From: Pseudomonadota bacterium
GTDB lineage: Bacteria > Pseudomonadota > Alphaproteobacteria > Rhodospirillales > Magnetospirillaceae
DNA length: 64,000 nucleotides
Reading direction: 5' to 3'
Assembly (NCBI GenBank): GCA_021793155.1
Contig: JAJYTF010000005.1
Coordinates: forward strand, 1 to 64,000
Under the pieces are notes generated by a model. It ran no database searches and had not been told where the DNA came from. It worked only from the letters and a program-made list of their open reading frames with translations. Shown here piece after piece: positions 30,319 to 38,646 of the stretch (position 1 is the stretch's first letter; each line of letters begins with the position of its first letter). A program made the position numbers and the translations under genes.

Positions 30319-31167
30319 CTACCTGAATTCCAGATATCGGCGCGGCGGCGCTCCCAGGATGCGGCGGAACATGGTGGTAAAGGCGGCCACGCTCTCATAG
30401 CCAAGATCAAGCGCGACGCTGGTCACCGGCTCTCCGGCGGCCAAGCGGGGCAGCGCGGCGAACAGGCATGCCTGCTGGCGCCAGGCGGACAGACTGAGGC
30501 CCGTCTCGCGGCGGAAGGCGCGGGTGAACGTACGGCGGCTCATCGCCATGGCATCGGCCCAGGCATCGATGGTGGCCCGAGGCGTCGGGTTATCCAGAAA
30601 CGTCCGGCACTGGGCCGCCAATTTCGGTTCGGCGGGCATGGGCAAGCCCAAGGGCTTTTCCGGCAGGCGGCTCATCTCCTCGCGTACCAGGGCCATGATC
30701 AGGCCGCCGCGGCTGTCGGGAGATGGATCCTCCTCCTTGGCCAGATACGCCGCTTCGTCGATCAGGCAGCGCATCAGCGCGGTCATCCCCACCACGCGGC
30801 TGCTCTCGGGCAGATCCGGCAGGATCGCCTGCTTGACGTAGAGGATGCGGATGCTGACAGGCCCCTGGGTTTGCATGGAATGTTCAATGCCCGCCGGAAC
30901 CCAGAAGGCATGGTCGGGCGGGACGATCCAGCGGCCCTCTTGCGTATTCATCATGAAGACGCCGGTCTCGGCATAGACCAACTGAGCCCAACTGTGGCGA
31001 TGGGGCGGCACCAGATATTCGTGGGTTCGCTCTTCCGTATGCGGCACGATCTGGCGGGCGCTGGCCTCAAGCCTGCTCCAGCGCCGCATACGCTCCAGCA
31101 TTTCCTCGCTGGAACCTTGCTCGAGGATAATCCGGCGACGCCCATTGGGGAATTCGGGGTTCGGCAT
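30319..31167 (-). CDS. AraC family regulator, likely controls the divergent fsr gene
   Basis: 282 residues from MPNPEFPNG. The N-terminal half is a cupin-type sensor (HEYLVPPHRHSWAQLVYAETGVFMMNTQEGRWIVPPDHAFWVPAGIEHSM), and the C-terminal ~100 hold two helix-turn-helix motifs, the second ending LDLGYESVAAFTTMFRRILGAPPRRYLE. It is divergent from an MFS exporter, with 101 bases between starts, the usual arrangement for a local activator. The frame is open further 5' into the exporter gene; that part is not coding for this protein. Confidence 0.9.
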   Translation of the reverse strand: MPNPEFPNGRRRIILEQGSSEEMLERMRRWSRLEASARQIVPHTEERTHEYLVPPHRHSWAQLVYAETGVFMMNTQEGRWIVPPDHAFWVPAGIEHSMQTQGPVSIRILYVKQAILPDLPESSRVVGMTALMRCLIDEAAYLAKEEDPSPDSRGGLIMALVREEMSRLPEKPLGLPMPAEPKLAAQCRTFLDNPTPRATIDAWADAMAMSRRTFTRAFRRETGLSLSAWRQQACLFAALPRLAAGEPVTSVALDLGYESVAAFTTMFRRILGAPPRRYLEFR

Positions 31168-31268
31168 CTTTTGGCCCACTCGCGAAAGAACAAGACCGTA
31201 TCGCGAAAGCAGGACGAAGGCCAGTTTTCCTATGATGGGGGCAGGCCAATTTTCTTTTCGAGTGCCCC

Positions 31269-32519
31269 ATGTCAGAATCTTCATCGAACGAGGCAGTTCT
31301 GGCCGCGCCCATCACTCCCGCGGACTCCCAGTCGAGAACCCAATCGCATATGGGCAGCACCGTCTTCCCCATCATTGCCGCGGTCAGCTTCTGTCATCTG
31401 CTGAACGACATGATGCAGTCGATGCTGGCGGCCATCTATCCGATGCTGAAGACTAATTTCAGCCTCAGCTTCGGCCAGATCGGGCTGTTGACCTTCACCT
31501 TCCAGGTCACCGCCTCGTTCCTGCAGCCGTTGGTCGGCATCATCACCGACAAGCGGCCCCAGCCCTATTCGCTGGCATTCGGCATGGCCTTTACCTTCAC
31601 CGGCCTGATCGGCCTGGCTTTCGCCCCAAGCTACTGGCTGCTGCTGATGTCCGCCGGGCTGGTGGGCATGGGTTCGTCAGTATTCCACCCTGAATCGTCG
31701 CGCGTCGCCCGCATGGCCTCGGGCGGGCGGCTGGGCCTGGCGCAGTCGCTGTTCCAGGTCGGCGGCAATTTCGGCTCGGCCATCGGCCCGCTGCTGGCCG
31801 CCTTCATCGTCGTGCCGCGCGGTCAAAGCAGCGTCGCCATTTTTTCCGGTGCCGCCTTGATCGCCATGCTGGTGCTGTGGCGAGTGGGGAACTGGTATGC
31901 CAGCCACCGCAAAGCCGGCGCCAGAAAGACAGTGGTCCATGTCGCTGTCGACCTGCCGCGGGGAAAAGTACTGCTGACCCTGGCTGTGCTGGTGACGCTG
32001 ATGTTCTCGAAGTTCGTCTATATGGTCAGCCTGTCCAGCTATTACACCTTCTACCTGATCCATAAATTCGGGCTGAAGGTTCCCCAGGCGCAGATACTCC
32101 TGTTCGTTTTCCTGGGTGCCGTTGCCGCCGGTACGGTGCTGGGCGGGCCCATTGGCGACCGTATCGGCCGCAAATACGTGATCTGGAGTTCGATCCTGGG
32201 GGTATTGCCCTTCACCTTGAGCCTGCCCTACGCCGATCTGACCTGGACGGTGGCCCTGACGGTAGTGATCGGCTTCGTCTTGGCCTCGGCCTTCCCGGCC
32301 ATCGTGGTCTTCGGCCAGGAACTGGTGCCGGGCCGGGTTGGATTGATCGCGGGGATGTTCTTCGGCTTCTCCTTCGGCATCAGCGGCACGGCCGCTGCCG
32401 CATTGGGCATGGTGGCCGACGCCCGGGGCATCGAGTTCGTCTATCACCTTTGCTCGTTCTTGCCGCTACTGGGGCTGCTGACAGTATTCCTGCCTAATCT
32501 GGGAAAGAGACCGGCATGA
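31269..32519 (+). CDS. Fsr-type MFS exporter (fosmidomycin resistance family)
   Basis: 416 residues, 12 helices. FPIIAAVSFCHLLNDMMQSMLAAIYPMLKTNFSLSFGQIGLLTF and GMGSSVFHPESSRVARMASGGRLGLAQSLFQVGGNFGSAIGPL are hallmark stretches of the fosmidomycin-resistance subgroup. It should extrude small phosphonate-like or other antibiotics with proton antiport. A hydrophilic N-terminal tail of ~28 residues precedes helix 1; a second Met (MGSTVFP) could be the start. Confidence 0.9.
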   Translation: MSESSSNEAVLAAPITPADSQSRTQSHMGSTVFPIIAAVSFCHLLNDMMQSMLAAIYPMLKTNFSLSFGQIGLLTFTFQVTASFLQPLVGIITDKRPQPYSLAFGMAFTFTGLIGLAFAPSYWLLLMSAGLVGMGSSVFHPESSRVARMASGGRLGLAQSLFQVGGNFGSAIGPLLAAFIVVPRGQSSVAIFSGAALIAMLVLWRVGNWYASHRKAGARKTVVHVAVDLPRGKVLLTLAVLVTLMFSKFVYMVSLSSYYTFYLIHKFGLKVPQAQILLFVFLGAVAAGTVLGGPIGDRIGRKYVIWSSILGVLPFTLSLPYADLTWTVALTVVIGFVLASAFPAIVVFGQELVPGRVGLIAGMFFGFSFGISGTAAAALGMVADARGIEFVYHLCSFLPLLGLLTVFLPNLGKRPA

Positions 32520-32537
32520 ACCTTTCGCGCCGACGGA

Positions 32538-32720
32538 TCATGAATGACATGGGTGCCCCCTTCGACCGTCACCAATACTTGCCGAGAGGTCGGCTTCAAT
32601 TATCCGAACGTCTACGGTGAGGCCAAGCGTAGCCGCCTCGCGGACGGCTCGCGTCAATTGGGTTGCAGCTTCTGCGACGGCTTGGGCAGCAGCCAGCTGC
32701 CGAGCACTGAGGTTTTGCAT
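32538..32720 (-). CDS. small conserved-looking hypothetical protein
   Basis: 60 residues: a helical, Ala/Gln-rich N-terminus (LSARQLAAAQAVAEAATQLTRAVREAATLGL) and a beta-strand VDVRIIEADL. ATG is preceded at proper spacing by GGGGA on the minus strand, and base composition is coding-like, so it is probably real. The gene stands alone between fsr and the CLC gene. No function proposed. Confidence 0.55.
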   Translation of the reverse strand: MQNLSARQLAAAQAVAEAATQLTRAVREAATLGLTVDVRIIEADLSASIGDGRRGHPCHS

Positions 32721-32994
32721 TACAATTCCCCATCCAAGTCATTTAGATAAGAATATCCTGCCATGGATAAGTCACGTCCTTGATTTTTGTCAACATGAAG
32801 ACCATGCCTGTCGTCAACATGTAAAGCATTTTCAGTTTTCGTGGGGCGCGCTATCTCACAACAATTATACTTAATCTAAATAAGCCGCGATAATACGGGA
32901 AAACGCGGCACATCCGTCACCGGTTCATATCTACACGTGAATTGCCTTTTGGCCGCGTGCGAGCATCCGAACCCGGATGTTTCAGACTGAAACC
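32721..32994. other. 274-bp AT-rich intergenic stretch with 9-bp direct repeats
   Basis: GTCAACATG occurs at 32789-32797 and again at 32813-32821, 24 bases apart, in a region much richer in A and T than the genes around it. It lies upstream of the minus-strand 60-residue gene. No ORF or RNA gene is evident. Confidence 0.45.
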
Positions 32995-34782
32995 CTACCC
33001 TTCCTGCAATTGGCTGGCGCTGCGCGGCAAACGAATCAATGCCTCGCGCTCGCGCTCGCCGCTGACCTGACGAGCCCGGACGCGCAGCAAATCGCGGCGA
33101 GCCACCAAGCCGACGAGCGTACCGTCCTTGCCATCGACAATCGGTACCCGGCCGACATCGGCGGCGACCATGCGATCGGCCAAGTCGGCAACCAGTTCAT
33201 CGGCATAGCCGACCACAGTCTCATCCTGGCGGATGCTTTCGCCGAGCGTCGCCTCCGCCAGCCTCTCCTCGGTCTCCCAGCGCAGCAGGTCGGCTCGCGA
33301 AACCATGCCGCGCAGACGGCCGTCCTCGACCACTGGATAGCTCTTGTGGCGGTGCGTTTGGCCGTCGGAAGTGAAAAAGGCGACGACCTCGCCAAGCGGC
33401 ATCGCCGTCGGCAGCGTCTCGACGGGACCCGCCATGATAGCGGCGACGCGAGTGGTCTCGAATGGATCGACGATATATTCCCGCACCACATGGTGGCCAT
33501 GCCGGGCCACCTTCTCGGTGAGAATGGAGCGCTTCAGCAGCAGCACCGTCGTTGCATGGGCCATGGCGCAGGCGACGGCCAGCGGCAAGGCGGCACCGAA
33601 CTGGTGGGTCAGTTCGAGTGCGAATACCGTCGCGGTCAGCGGCGCGCGCATGGTGCCCCCCATGATCGCCGCCATGCCGAGCAGCGCCCACAAGGCGGGG
33701 GTGCCGACCGGCACGGCTCCGCCGAACAGCGCCCCCATCGACCCGCCGATGATCAGCAGCGGCGCCAGGATACCGCCTGAGGTTCCCGAGCCAAGGGCAA
33801 CCGTCCAGATGATGACCTTGATCACCAGCAGGCGCGCCTCCTCCCGCGACCCCATGCCGTCATTCAGCAAGCGGGAGATGACGTCGTAGCCGACCCCCAG
33901 CGCGTGCGGCTCGACCAGACCGCCCAGGCCGACGATCACGCCGCCCAGCAGCGGCCACCACATCCAATGCAGCGGCAGCCGAGAAAAGAAGTCCTCGATG
34001 GCGTAGACCAGCGCGGTCAGACCTCCCGATGCCAATCCGGCGGCAATGCCGGCCAGCGCGCAGTAAGCCAGGCCAAGCGGCGGCAAGGCGGCGACCGTGG
34101 CCATCGGAAACAGCGGCGCCGCACCGAGCAGCCAGAGTCGCCAGCCCGCCGCCACCACCGCTGCGACCGCAACCGGCACGAAGCTGCGCGGTTTCCACTC
34201 GAACAGCAACAGTTCGACGGCCAGCAGCATCCCCGCGACCGGCGTCCCGAAGGTTGCGGTCATGCCGGCTGCTGCGCCGGCCACCAGCAGCGTCTTGCGC
34301 TCGGCCGACGACAATGCGAAACACTGGGCGAATAGCGAGCCGAGCGCGCCGCCCGTCATGATGATCGGCCCTTCGGCACCGAAAGGACCACCGGTGCCGA
34401 TGGAAATGGCCGAAGACAACGGCTTCAACAGGGCGACCTTGGGCTGGATCCGGCTGCGGCCGATCAGGATCGCCTCCAGCGCTTCGGGAATACCGTGGCC
34501 GCGGATCTTTTCCGAACCAAAGCGGGCCATCAGTCCGATGATCAGGCAGCCGGCCACCGGTACCAATACCGACAAGGCTCCAAGCCGATGCTCGCCGATC
34601 ACCACATGAGCGGTGTCGAATCGGCCAAAATATGCCAGGTTGGTCACCAGTTCGATCAGCCGGGACAGCACCCACGCGGCGCCGGCACCGGCGGTTCCCA
34701 CCACCGGAGCCATCGCCACGAGGATCACCAACCTCCGGTCCGCGCTGAAATCCCTTAAACGGCTTTTGTCACCATGATTCAT
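32995..34782 (-). CDS. CLC family chloride channel/antiporter with CBS pair
   Basis: 595 residues. The membrane domain (about 1-430) has the pore motifs: RGHGIPEALEAI (GSGIP position, Ser replaced by His), GGPFGAEGPIIM (gating Glu kept) and FGTPVAGMLLAVELLLFE. The C-terminal ~150 residues hold two CBS modules (VVEDGRLRGMVSRADLLRW and RVPIVDGKDGTLVGLVARRDLLRV), likely adenine-nucleotide sensors. It moves Cl- or another anion across the inner membrane. It is divergent from a MarR gene with a palindrome between. Confidence 0.92.
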   Translation of the reverse strand: MNHGDKSRLRDFSADRRLVILVAMAPVVGTAGAGAAWVLSRLIELVTNLAYFGRFDTAHVVIGEHRLGALSVLVPVAGCLIIGLMARFGSEKIRGHGIPEALEAILIGRSRIQPKVALLKPLSSAISIGTGGPFGAEGPIIMTGGALGSLFAQCFALSSAERKTLLVAGAAAGMTATFGTPVAGMLLAVELLLFEWKPRSFVPVAVAAVVAAGWRLWLLGAAPLFPMATVAALPPLGLAYCALAGIAAGLASGGLTALVYAIEDFFSRLPLHWMWWPLLGGVIVGLGGLVEPHALGVGYDVISRLLNDGMGSREEARLLVIKVIIWTVALGSGTSGGILAPLLIIGGSMGALFGGAVPVGTPALWALLGMAAIMGGTMRAPLTATVFALELTHQFGAALPLAVACAMAHATTVLLLKRSILTEKVARHGHHVVREYIVDPFETTRVAAIMAGPVETLPTAMPLGEVVAFFTSDGQTHRHKSYPVVEDGRLRGMVSRADLLRWETEERLAEATLGESIRQDETVVGYADELVADLADRMVAADVGRVPIVDGKDGTLVGLVARRDLLRVRARQVSGEREREALIRLPRSASQLQEG

Positions 34783-34832
34783 CGCTGTCCTACCTGCCTT
34801 GACGTCTCGCTCCCCGAGAACCGTTTCCTTTT

Positions 34833-34849
34833 ATATCGCATTACGATAT
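34833..34849. promoter_or_regulatory. 17-bp palindrome between CLC and MarR genes
   Basis: ATATCG, CATTA, CGATAT: perfect 6-bp arms around 5 bases, midway between the divergent clc (start 34782) and marR (start 34887) genes. Size and position fit a MarR operator controlling both. Confidence 0.6.
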
Positions 34850-34886
34850 TTCTCAACGTTGCCGAATGCAGGAAGGACCAAAGTCG

Positions 34887-35357
34887 ATGAGCGGCACAGA
34901 TACGGATCCGGATCTGTCCAGTGCGGACTACCATCGGCTGGCCGAATTCCGCTACCTGTTGCGCCGTTTCCTGGCCTTCAGCAGCGGCGCCGCCGAAGCG
35001 GAAGGATTGACACCGCAGCAGCACCAGGCGCTGCTCTCGATCAAGGGGCATCCCGAGCGCTGCGCGCTGACCGTGGGGGAACTGGCGGAACGCCTGTGCA
35101 TCCGTCACCACAGCGCGGTCGGGCTGGTGGATCGGCTGGAGTCACGAGGACTGGTGCTTCGCCGGCTCAACGACGACGACCAGCGCGAGGTGTGGATCAC
35201 TCTGACGCCGGATGCGGAGGCTCGGCTGGCCAACCTGACCGCCGCCCACCGGACCGAATTACGGCGCATGGCGCCGCTCCTGCAAACGCTGCTGGCGCAA
35301 TTTTGCGACGAAGACGGGCCGTCCCCTCCAGCCTCGAAATCCCCGCAAACGGATTGA
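34887..35357 (+). CDS. MarR family regulator
   Basis: 156 residues. Winged helix with LTPQQHQALLSIKGHPERCALTVGELAERLCIRHHSAVGLVDRLESRGLV and the wing RLNDDDQREVWITLTPDAEARL. It probably represses itself and the divergent CLC gene through the palindrome at 34833. An ATG at 34866 would add seven residues, but AGGAAGGA lies between the two and favours 34887. No cysteine in the N-terminal helix argues against an OhrR-type peroxide sensor. Confidence 0.88.
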   Translation: MSGTDTDPDLSSADYHRLAEFRYLLRRFLAFSSGAAEAEGLTPQQHQALLSIKGHPERCALTVGELAERLCIRHHSAVGLVDRLESRGLVLRRLNDDDQREVWITLTPDAEARLANLTAAHRTELRRMAPLLQTLLAQFCDEDGPSPPASKSPQTD

Positions 35358-35405
35358 TGACTTGATGGCCCCATCCACAGGGGAGAGAATATGGTATTTC
35401 CCTTG

Positions 35406-35424
35406 TGCACCCTGGCCGGGTGCA
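35406..35424 (+). promoter_or_regulatory. perfect 7-bp inverted repeat before ygbA
   Basis: TGCACCC, TGGCC, GGGTGCA, ending 19 bases before the GTG start. It could be a repressor site or an RNA hairpin controlling translation. Confidence 0.45.
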
Positions 35425-35443
35425 GGCTGAGCCGAGGCAGGAA

Positions 35444-35794
35444 GTGACCACAAGACAGGCCGCCGACCTTAGCCGAGAGGCCGAATTTCCCCGGCTTTGC
35501 CGCGAGTTCAAGACGGTTTCCGCCATGCTGCGGATGTATTGCCGCGCGCACCACCGCCCGGGTAGCGCCGGCCTCTGTCCGGCCTGCGCCAGCTTACGCG
35601 ACTATGCGCGGCGGCGATTGGAATGCTGCCGCTTCGGCGAGAGCAAACCGGCCTGCGTCAACTGCGCGGTCCATTGCTACAAACCCGACATGCGCGAGGC
35701 GATGAGACGGGTCATGCGCTGGGCCGGCCCCCGCCTGCTGTGGCGCCACCCCGTCTTGGCAGTTCGTCACCTCGTCGACGAACACCGGGCGTGA
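35444..35794 (+). CDS. ygbA: YgbA, nitric oxide-induced Cys-rich protein
   Basis: 116 residues from GTG 35444, which gives the normal family length and has GAGG six bases ahead; the frame is open to 35405. The full YgbA pattern is present: RLCREFKTVSAMLRMYCRAHH, LCPACASLRDYARRRLECCRFGESKPACVNCAVHCYKPDMREAMRRVMRWAGPRLLWRHPVLAVRHLVD. The conserved cysteines are thought to hold an Fe-S cluster, and E. coli ygbA is induced by nitric oxide and supports recovery from it. The 3' end overlaps the convergent membrane gene by 28 bases. Confidence 0.92.
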   Translation: MTTRQAADLSREAEFPRLCREFKTVSAMLRMYCRAHHRPGSAGLCPACASLRDYARRRLECCRFGESKPACVNCAVHCYKPDMREAMRRVMRWAGPRLLWRHPVLAVRHLVDEHRA

Positions 35795-36117
35795 AAGCGG
35801 TCGCGTATCGCCCCTCTGTGCAACAGCGCACCGGCCAGAACGCTGATGGCGGCAACGCAGATCAGGATGGCGGCCGCCCGGTGCCAGGGCTGACCCAAAG
35901 CCCGACGCAGGATGACCACGTCCCATGCCGTCCACAACCAGGTGGCCGCCGCGGCATAGGCCAACCCGCCGAGAATCACCGGGCTCCACCTCTGGCGCAC
36001 CAGCAGCAACAGCGGCGCCGCCAGGCAAAGCGCGAACAACGGAAAATTATCCTCGCGCAGAAAGTGCGCGGCGATGGATATGAAGGTGACGACGGACAAT
36101 GCGGTTCGAACAACCAT
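35767..36117 (-). CDS. small inner membrane protein, unknown function
   Basis: 116 residues with four hydrophobic helices (FISIAAHFLREDNFPLFALCLAAPLLLLV; VILGGLAYAAAATWLWTAWDVV; AAAILICVAAISVLAGALL). AAHFLREDNFPLF is a pattern I associate with a family of short uncharacterised membrane proteins, sometimes near denitrification or NO genes. The start MVVRTAL at 36117 follows this pattern; the frame is open further upstream. It converges with ygbA. Confidence 0.65.
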   Translation of the reverse strand: MVVRTALSVVTFISIAAHFLREDNFPLFALCLAAPLLLLVRQRWSPVILGGLAYAAAATWLWTAWDVVILRRALGQPWHRAAAILICVAAISVLAGALLHRGAIRDRFHARCSSTR

Positions 36118-36268
36118 GGCGCGACCCCGGCTCGCATTTCTCCCATCCGCGCGGTTGCACGCTTCGCCGCAATGGCGCCCGAGCATGATGCGGATTTTCC
36201 GCATCATGCTATAGCCCCGCCGGAGAAGGGCCGCATTGACGAAAGACAAGCCGTGAAAAGGCGGGAGA

Positions 36269-37807
36269 TCAGGCCCGCAGCGGCAGGTCGCGCATTGGCA
36301 GGGTGACCAGAAACCCGGCGACGGCAAGCAGAGCGCAGGTCAGGAACGCCAGATTGAAACCGCTCACCAGTGCCGCCTGCGCCGCCACGCGCGCCGCCGT
36401 ACCCAGAAGCACCGGGCCGCCGTGGTCCCGCAGCACGCCCAGATTGAACGCGTGCCCCAGGCCGCTGCCCGCCATCCGTGCGGCGAAGCGACCTGCCAGC
36501 AACGTTCCCACCAGCGTGCTGCCGAAGGCGCCCCCCATGGAGCGCAAGAAGAGCAGAGCGGCGGTCGCCGTACCGACGTCCCGTGGCTCGGCTGCATTCT
36601 GCACCACCACCAAGGTGGAGGGCTGGCAGAAGCCGATGCCGATGCTGGCGACCACCATATAGAGCGCGATCAGGAGGTGGCTGGTAGCCGCCCCGACATC
36701 GGCGAGCAGCAGGAAGCCACCCGCACCCGCTGCGAACCCGGCGAGCATCAACGCCTTGCAGCGGCCGAGCCGGCGCGCGGCCATCCCGGCGCTGAAGGCG
36801 CCGACGACGATGCCGCCGAGAAAGGGCACCACGAGCGTGCCGGACTCCGACGCATTCGCCCCCTGCAGCAATTGAAACAACAGGGGCAGCAGCAAGGCCG
36901 CGGCGAATATGCACGCGGTGGCAAGGAATCCCGCCGCCACCCCAAGCGAAAGTACGGAATTGCCTAACATGCGCGGCGGCAGCAGCGGCTCCGACGCCCG
37001 CCGCTCTTGCATGACGAGCAGCCACGACGCCAGCAGTGAGGCGGCACCGAGCCCCGAGATCGGCCACGACAGCCACGCGAAGGTTTCACCGCCCCAACTC
37101 AGGATCAGCAGAACGCAGGTGATCACCGTCGTGAGCAGGGCTGCACCGGCATAGTCGATCTTTGCCCTGATCCGCCGCACCTTCAGAATACGCAGGGCGC
37201 GGCTGCTCAGCACAAAGGCAATCGTGCCGATCGGCAGGTTGAGCCAGAAGATCCACCGCCAGGACAGGGCATCGGTGATCCAGCCCCCCAGGACCGGGCC
37301 AGCGATGCTCGCCGCCGCCCAGACCCCGGAGAAATAGGCCTGGTACCTGCCTCTCTCGCGCGGCGCGACGACATCGGCGATGGCCGCCTGCGCCATGGAC
37401 AGCAAGCCGGCCCCGCCCAGCCCCTGCAGCGCCCGAAAGGCGACGAGTTGCGGCAGGCTCTGCGCCAAGCCGCACAATGCGGAGGCGGCCATGAACCAGA
37501 CGATCGCCGGCAGCAGCAGGGCTCGCCGGCCGTAGAGATCCGAGAGCTTGCCGTAGATCGGCGTCGCCGCCGTGGTGGTGAGCAGATAAGCCGAGATGAT
37601 CCAAGAGAGATGCCCATAGCTGTCGAGGTCCGCCGCAATGGCCGGCACGGCCGGCACCACCACGGTCTGGTCGAGGGCGCCAAGGAACATGCAGATCAGA
37701 ATGCCGGTGATCACCCGAATCACCTGCTCGCGGCTGAATGGACGATCTGCGGCGGCAGACTGTTCCGCGGCCAGGGCCGAGGGAGAGGAAGAGGCAGGAG
37801 CATCCAT
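36269..37807 (-). CDS. DHA2-family (EmrB/QacA-like) MFS transporter
   Basis: 512 residues, 14 helices: FLGALDQTVVVPAVPAIAADL, PIYGKLSDLYGRRALLL (motif A), WRWIFWLNLPIGTIAF. It has no adjacent adaptor or outer membrane factor, so it probably exports to the periplasm only, or is a siderophore or amino-acid exporter of the same class. MDAPASSS at 37807 is the chosen start; two further Met codons lie upstream in frame. Confidence 0.9.
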   Translation of the reverse strand: MDAPASSSPSALAAEQSAAADRPFSREQVIRVITGILICMFLGALDQTVVVPAVPAIAADLDSYGHLSWIISAYLLTTTAATPIYGKLSDLYGRRALLLPAIVWFMAASALCGLAQSLPQLVAFRALQGLGGAGLLSMAQAAIADVVAPRERGRYQAYFSGVWAAASIAGPVLGGWITDALSWRWIFWLNLPIGTIAFVLSSRALRILKVRRIRAKIDYAGAALLTTVITCVLLILSWGGETFAWLSWPISGLGAASLLASWLLVMQERRASEPLLPPRMLGNSVLSLGVAAGFLATACIFAAALLLPLLFQLLQGANASESGTLVVPFLGGIVVGAFSAGMAARRLGRCKALMLAGFAAGAGGFLLLADVGAATSHLLIALYMVVASIGIGFCQPSTLVVVQNAAEPRDVGTATAALLFLRSMGGAFGSTLVGTLLAGRFAARMAGSGLGHAFNLGVLRDHGGPVLLGTAARVAAQAALVSGFNLAFLTCALLAVAGFLVTLPMRDLPLRA

Positions 37808-37880
37808 GAAAGCGCGCCTAGTCATGCATCGAGAGTCGGGCAAGATCGTCAATTAGAGCAAATACGGGCTGAGAAGTATC

Positions 37881-38566
37881 TCACTCCGGCCCCGGGCCAC
37901 CACCACAATGCCGTTGCGCCGGTCGCCCGGACTGGCGAGGCATGGCCTTGCCCATGAAGAATTGGCCTGCCACCCCCAGGATGGCGGTCATGACGACCCC
38001 GGTAGCGATGATTGCAATCGCACGCCATTCGGGATTGATCGCCCCAAGGGTGATGAGGAGCGTGGTCGCCGCCGCGGGCGGGTGAACGGCCCGCAGTGGC
38101 ACCTGAACGGCTAAGGTCAGGCCGACGGCAAGGGCACTCGCCAATTCTCTCTGCCAGGAAAGAATACCGGCGGTGACCGGTGGTGGCGTGTGTATGGCTC
38201 CCGTTGCCGCCAACGCCACCGTTGCAGCGACGACGCCGACGCCGTGGCCGATCAGGATGTTCCATACCCGGGCGGTCTGTTGGGGTGGCAGCTGCATTTG
38301 CATGAAGATCGTGGGGCCGAGACTAGTGGTCCGCCCCAGACGCTTGGTCCCCAAGCGCCTGGATCAGGCGGCCCACCAACCAATTGAATTGTGGTGAAAA
38401 TTCGACGGCTGGTGGCGGTACCATCCGTCGGATTTTCACCACTAGGGAATAGCAGCGGCTCGCCCACCGCCAGGCTAAGTCCGCCAACCACGAGCAGCAT
38501 AACGATACTGACCAGGCCGCCGAGGCCGGCAGCCCACAAGGCAGACCGCGCTCCGATGTTAGCCAT
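37881..38566 (-). pseudogene. HPP family membrane protein, interrupted by a MITE-like element
   Basis: The N-terminal 42 residues (MANIGARSALWAAGLGG ... LAVGEPLLFPS) start at 38566 behind AGGAGA. After the 119-bp insertion the gene resumes in another frame with LGPTIFMQMQLPPQQTARVWN ... GHGVGVVAATVALAATGAIHTPPPVT ... LRAVHPPAAATTLLITLG, the HPP signature, to the stop at 37881. Removing 119 bp restores one continuous frame reading FPS-LGPT. HPP proteins are small inner membrane nitrite/anion-transport candidates. The insertion is not a multiple of three, so the gene is knocked out. Confidence 0.88.
38323..38445. mobile_element. 115-bp MITE-like element with CTAG (or TA) target duplication
   Basis: The element (38327-38441) is flanked by CTAG on both sides and has inverted ends TGGT/ACCA (CTAGTGGT/ACCACTAG including the flanks). 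It contains two hairpins: an outer GGTCCGCCCC-type arm near the left end, and on the right GTGGTGAAAAT...CGACGG against CCGTCG.ATTTTCACCAC around a ~16-base loop. It has no coding capacity. It splits the HPP gene precisely; deleting it with one CTAG restores the reading frame. The target fits IS5- or IS630-type transposases, none of which is encoded in this window. Confidence 0.85.
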
Positions 38567-38646
38567 GGCGTCTCATCTCCTGCGGAGAGAATCCAACTTG
38601 GCTTCCACGAAACGTCGCGCAAGGAAGCAGGCGGCATCCACAGATG

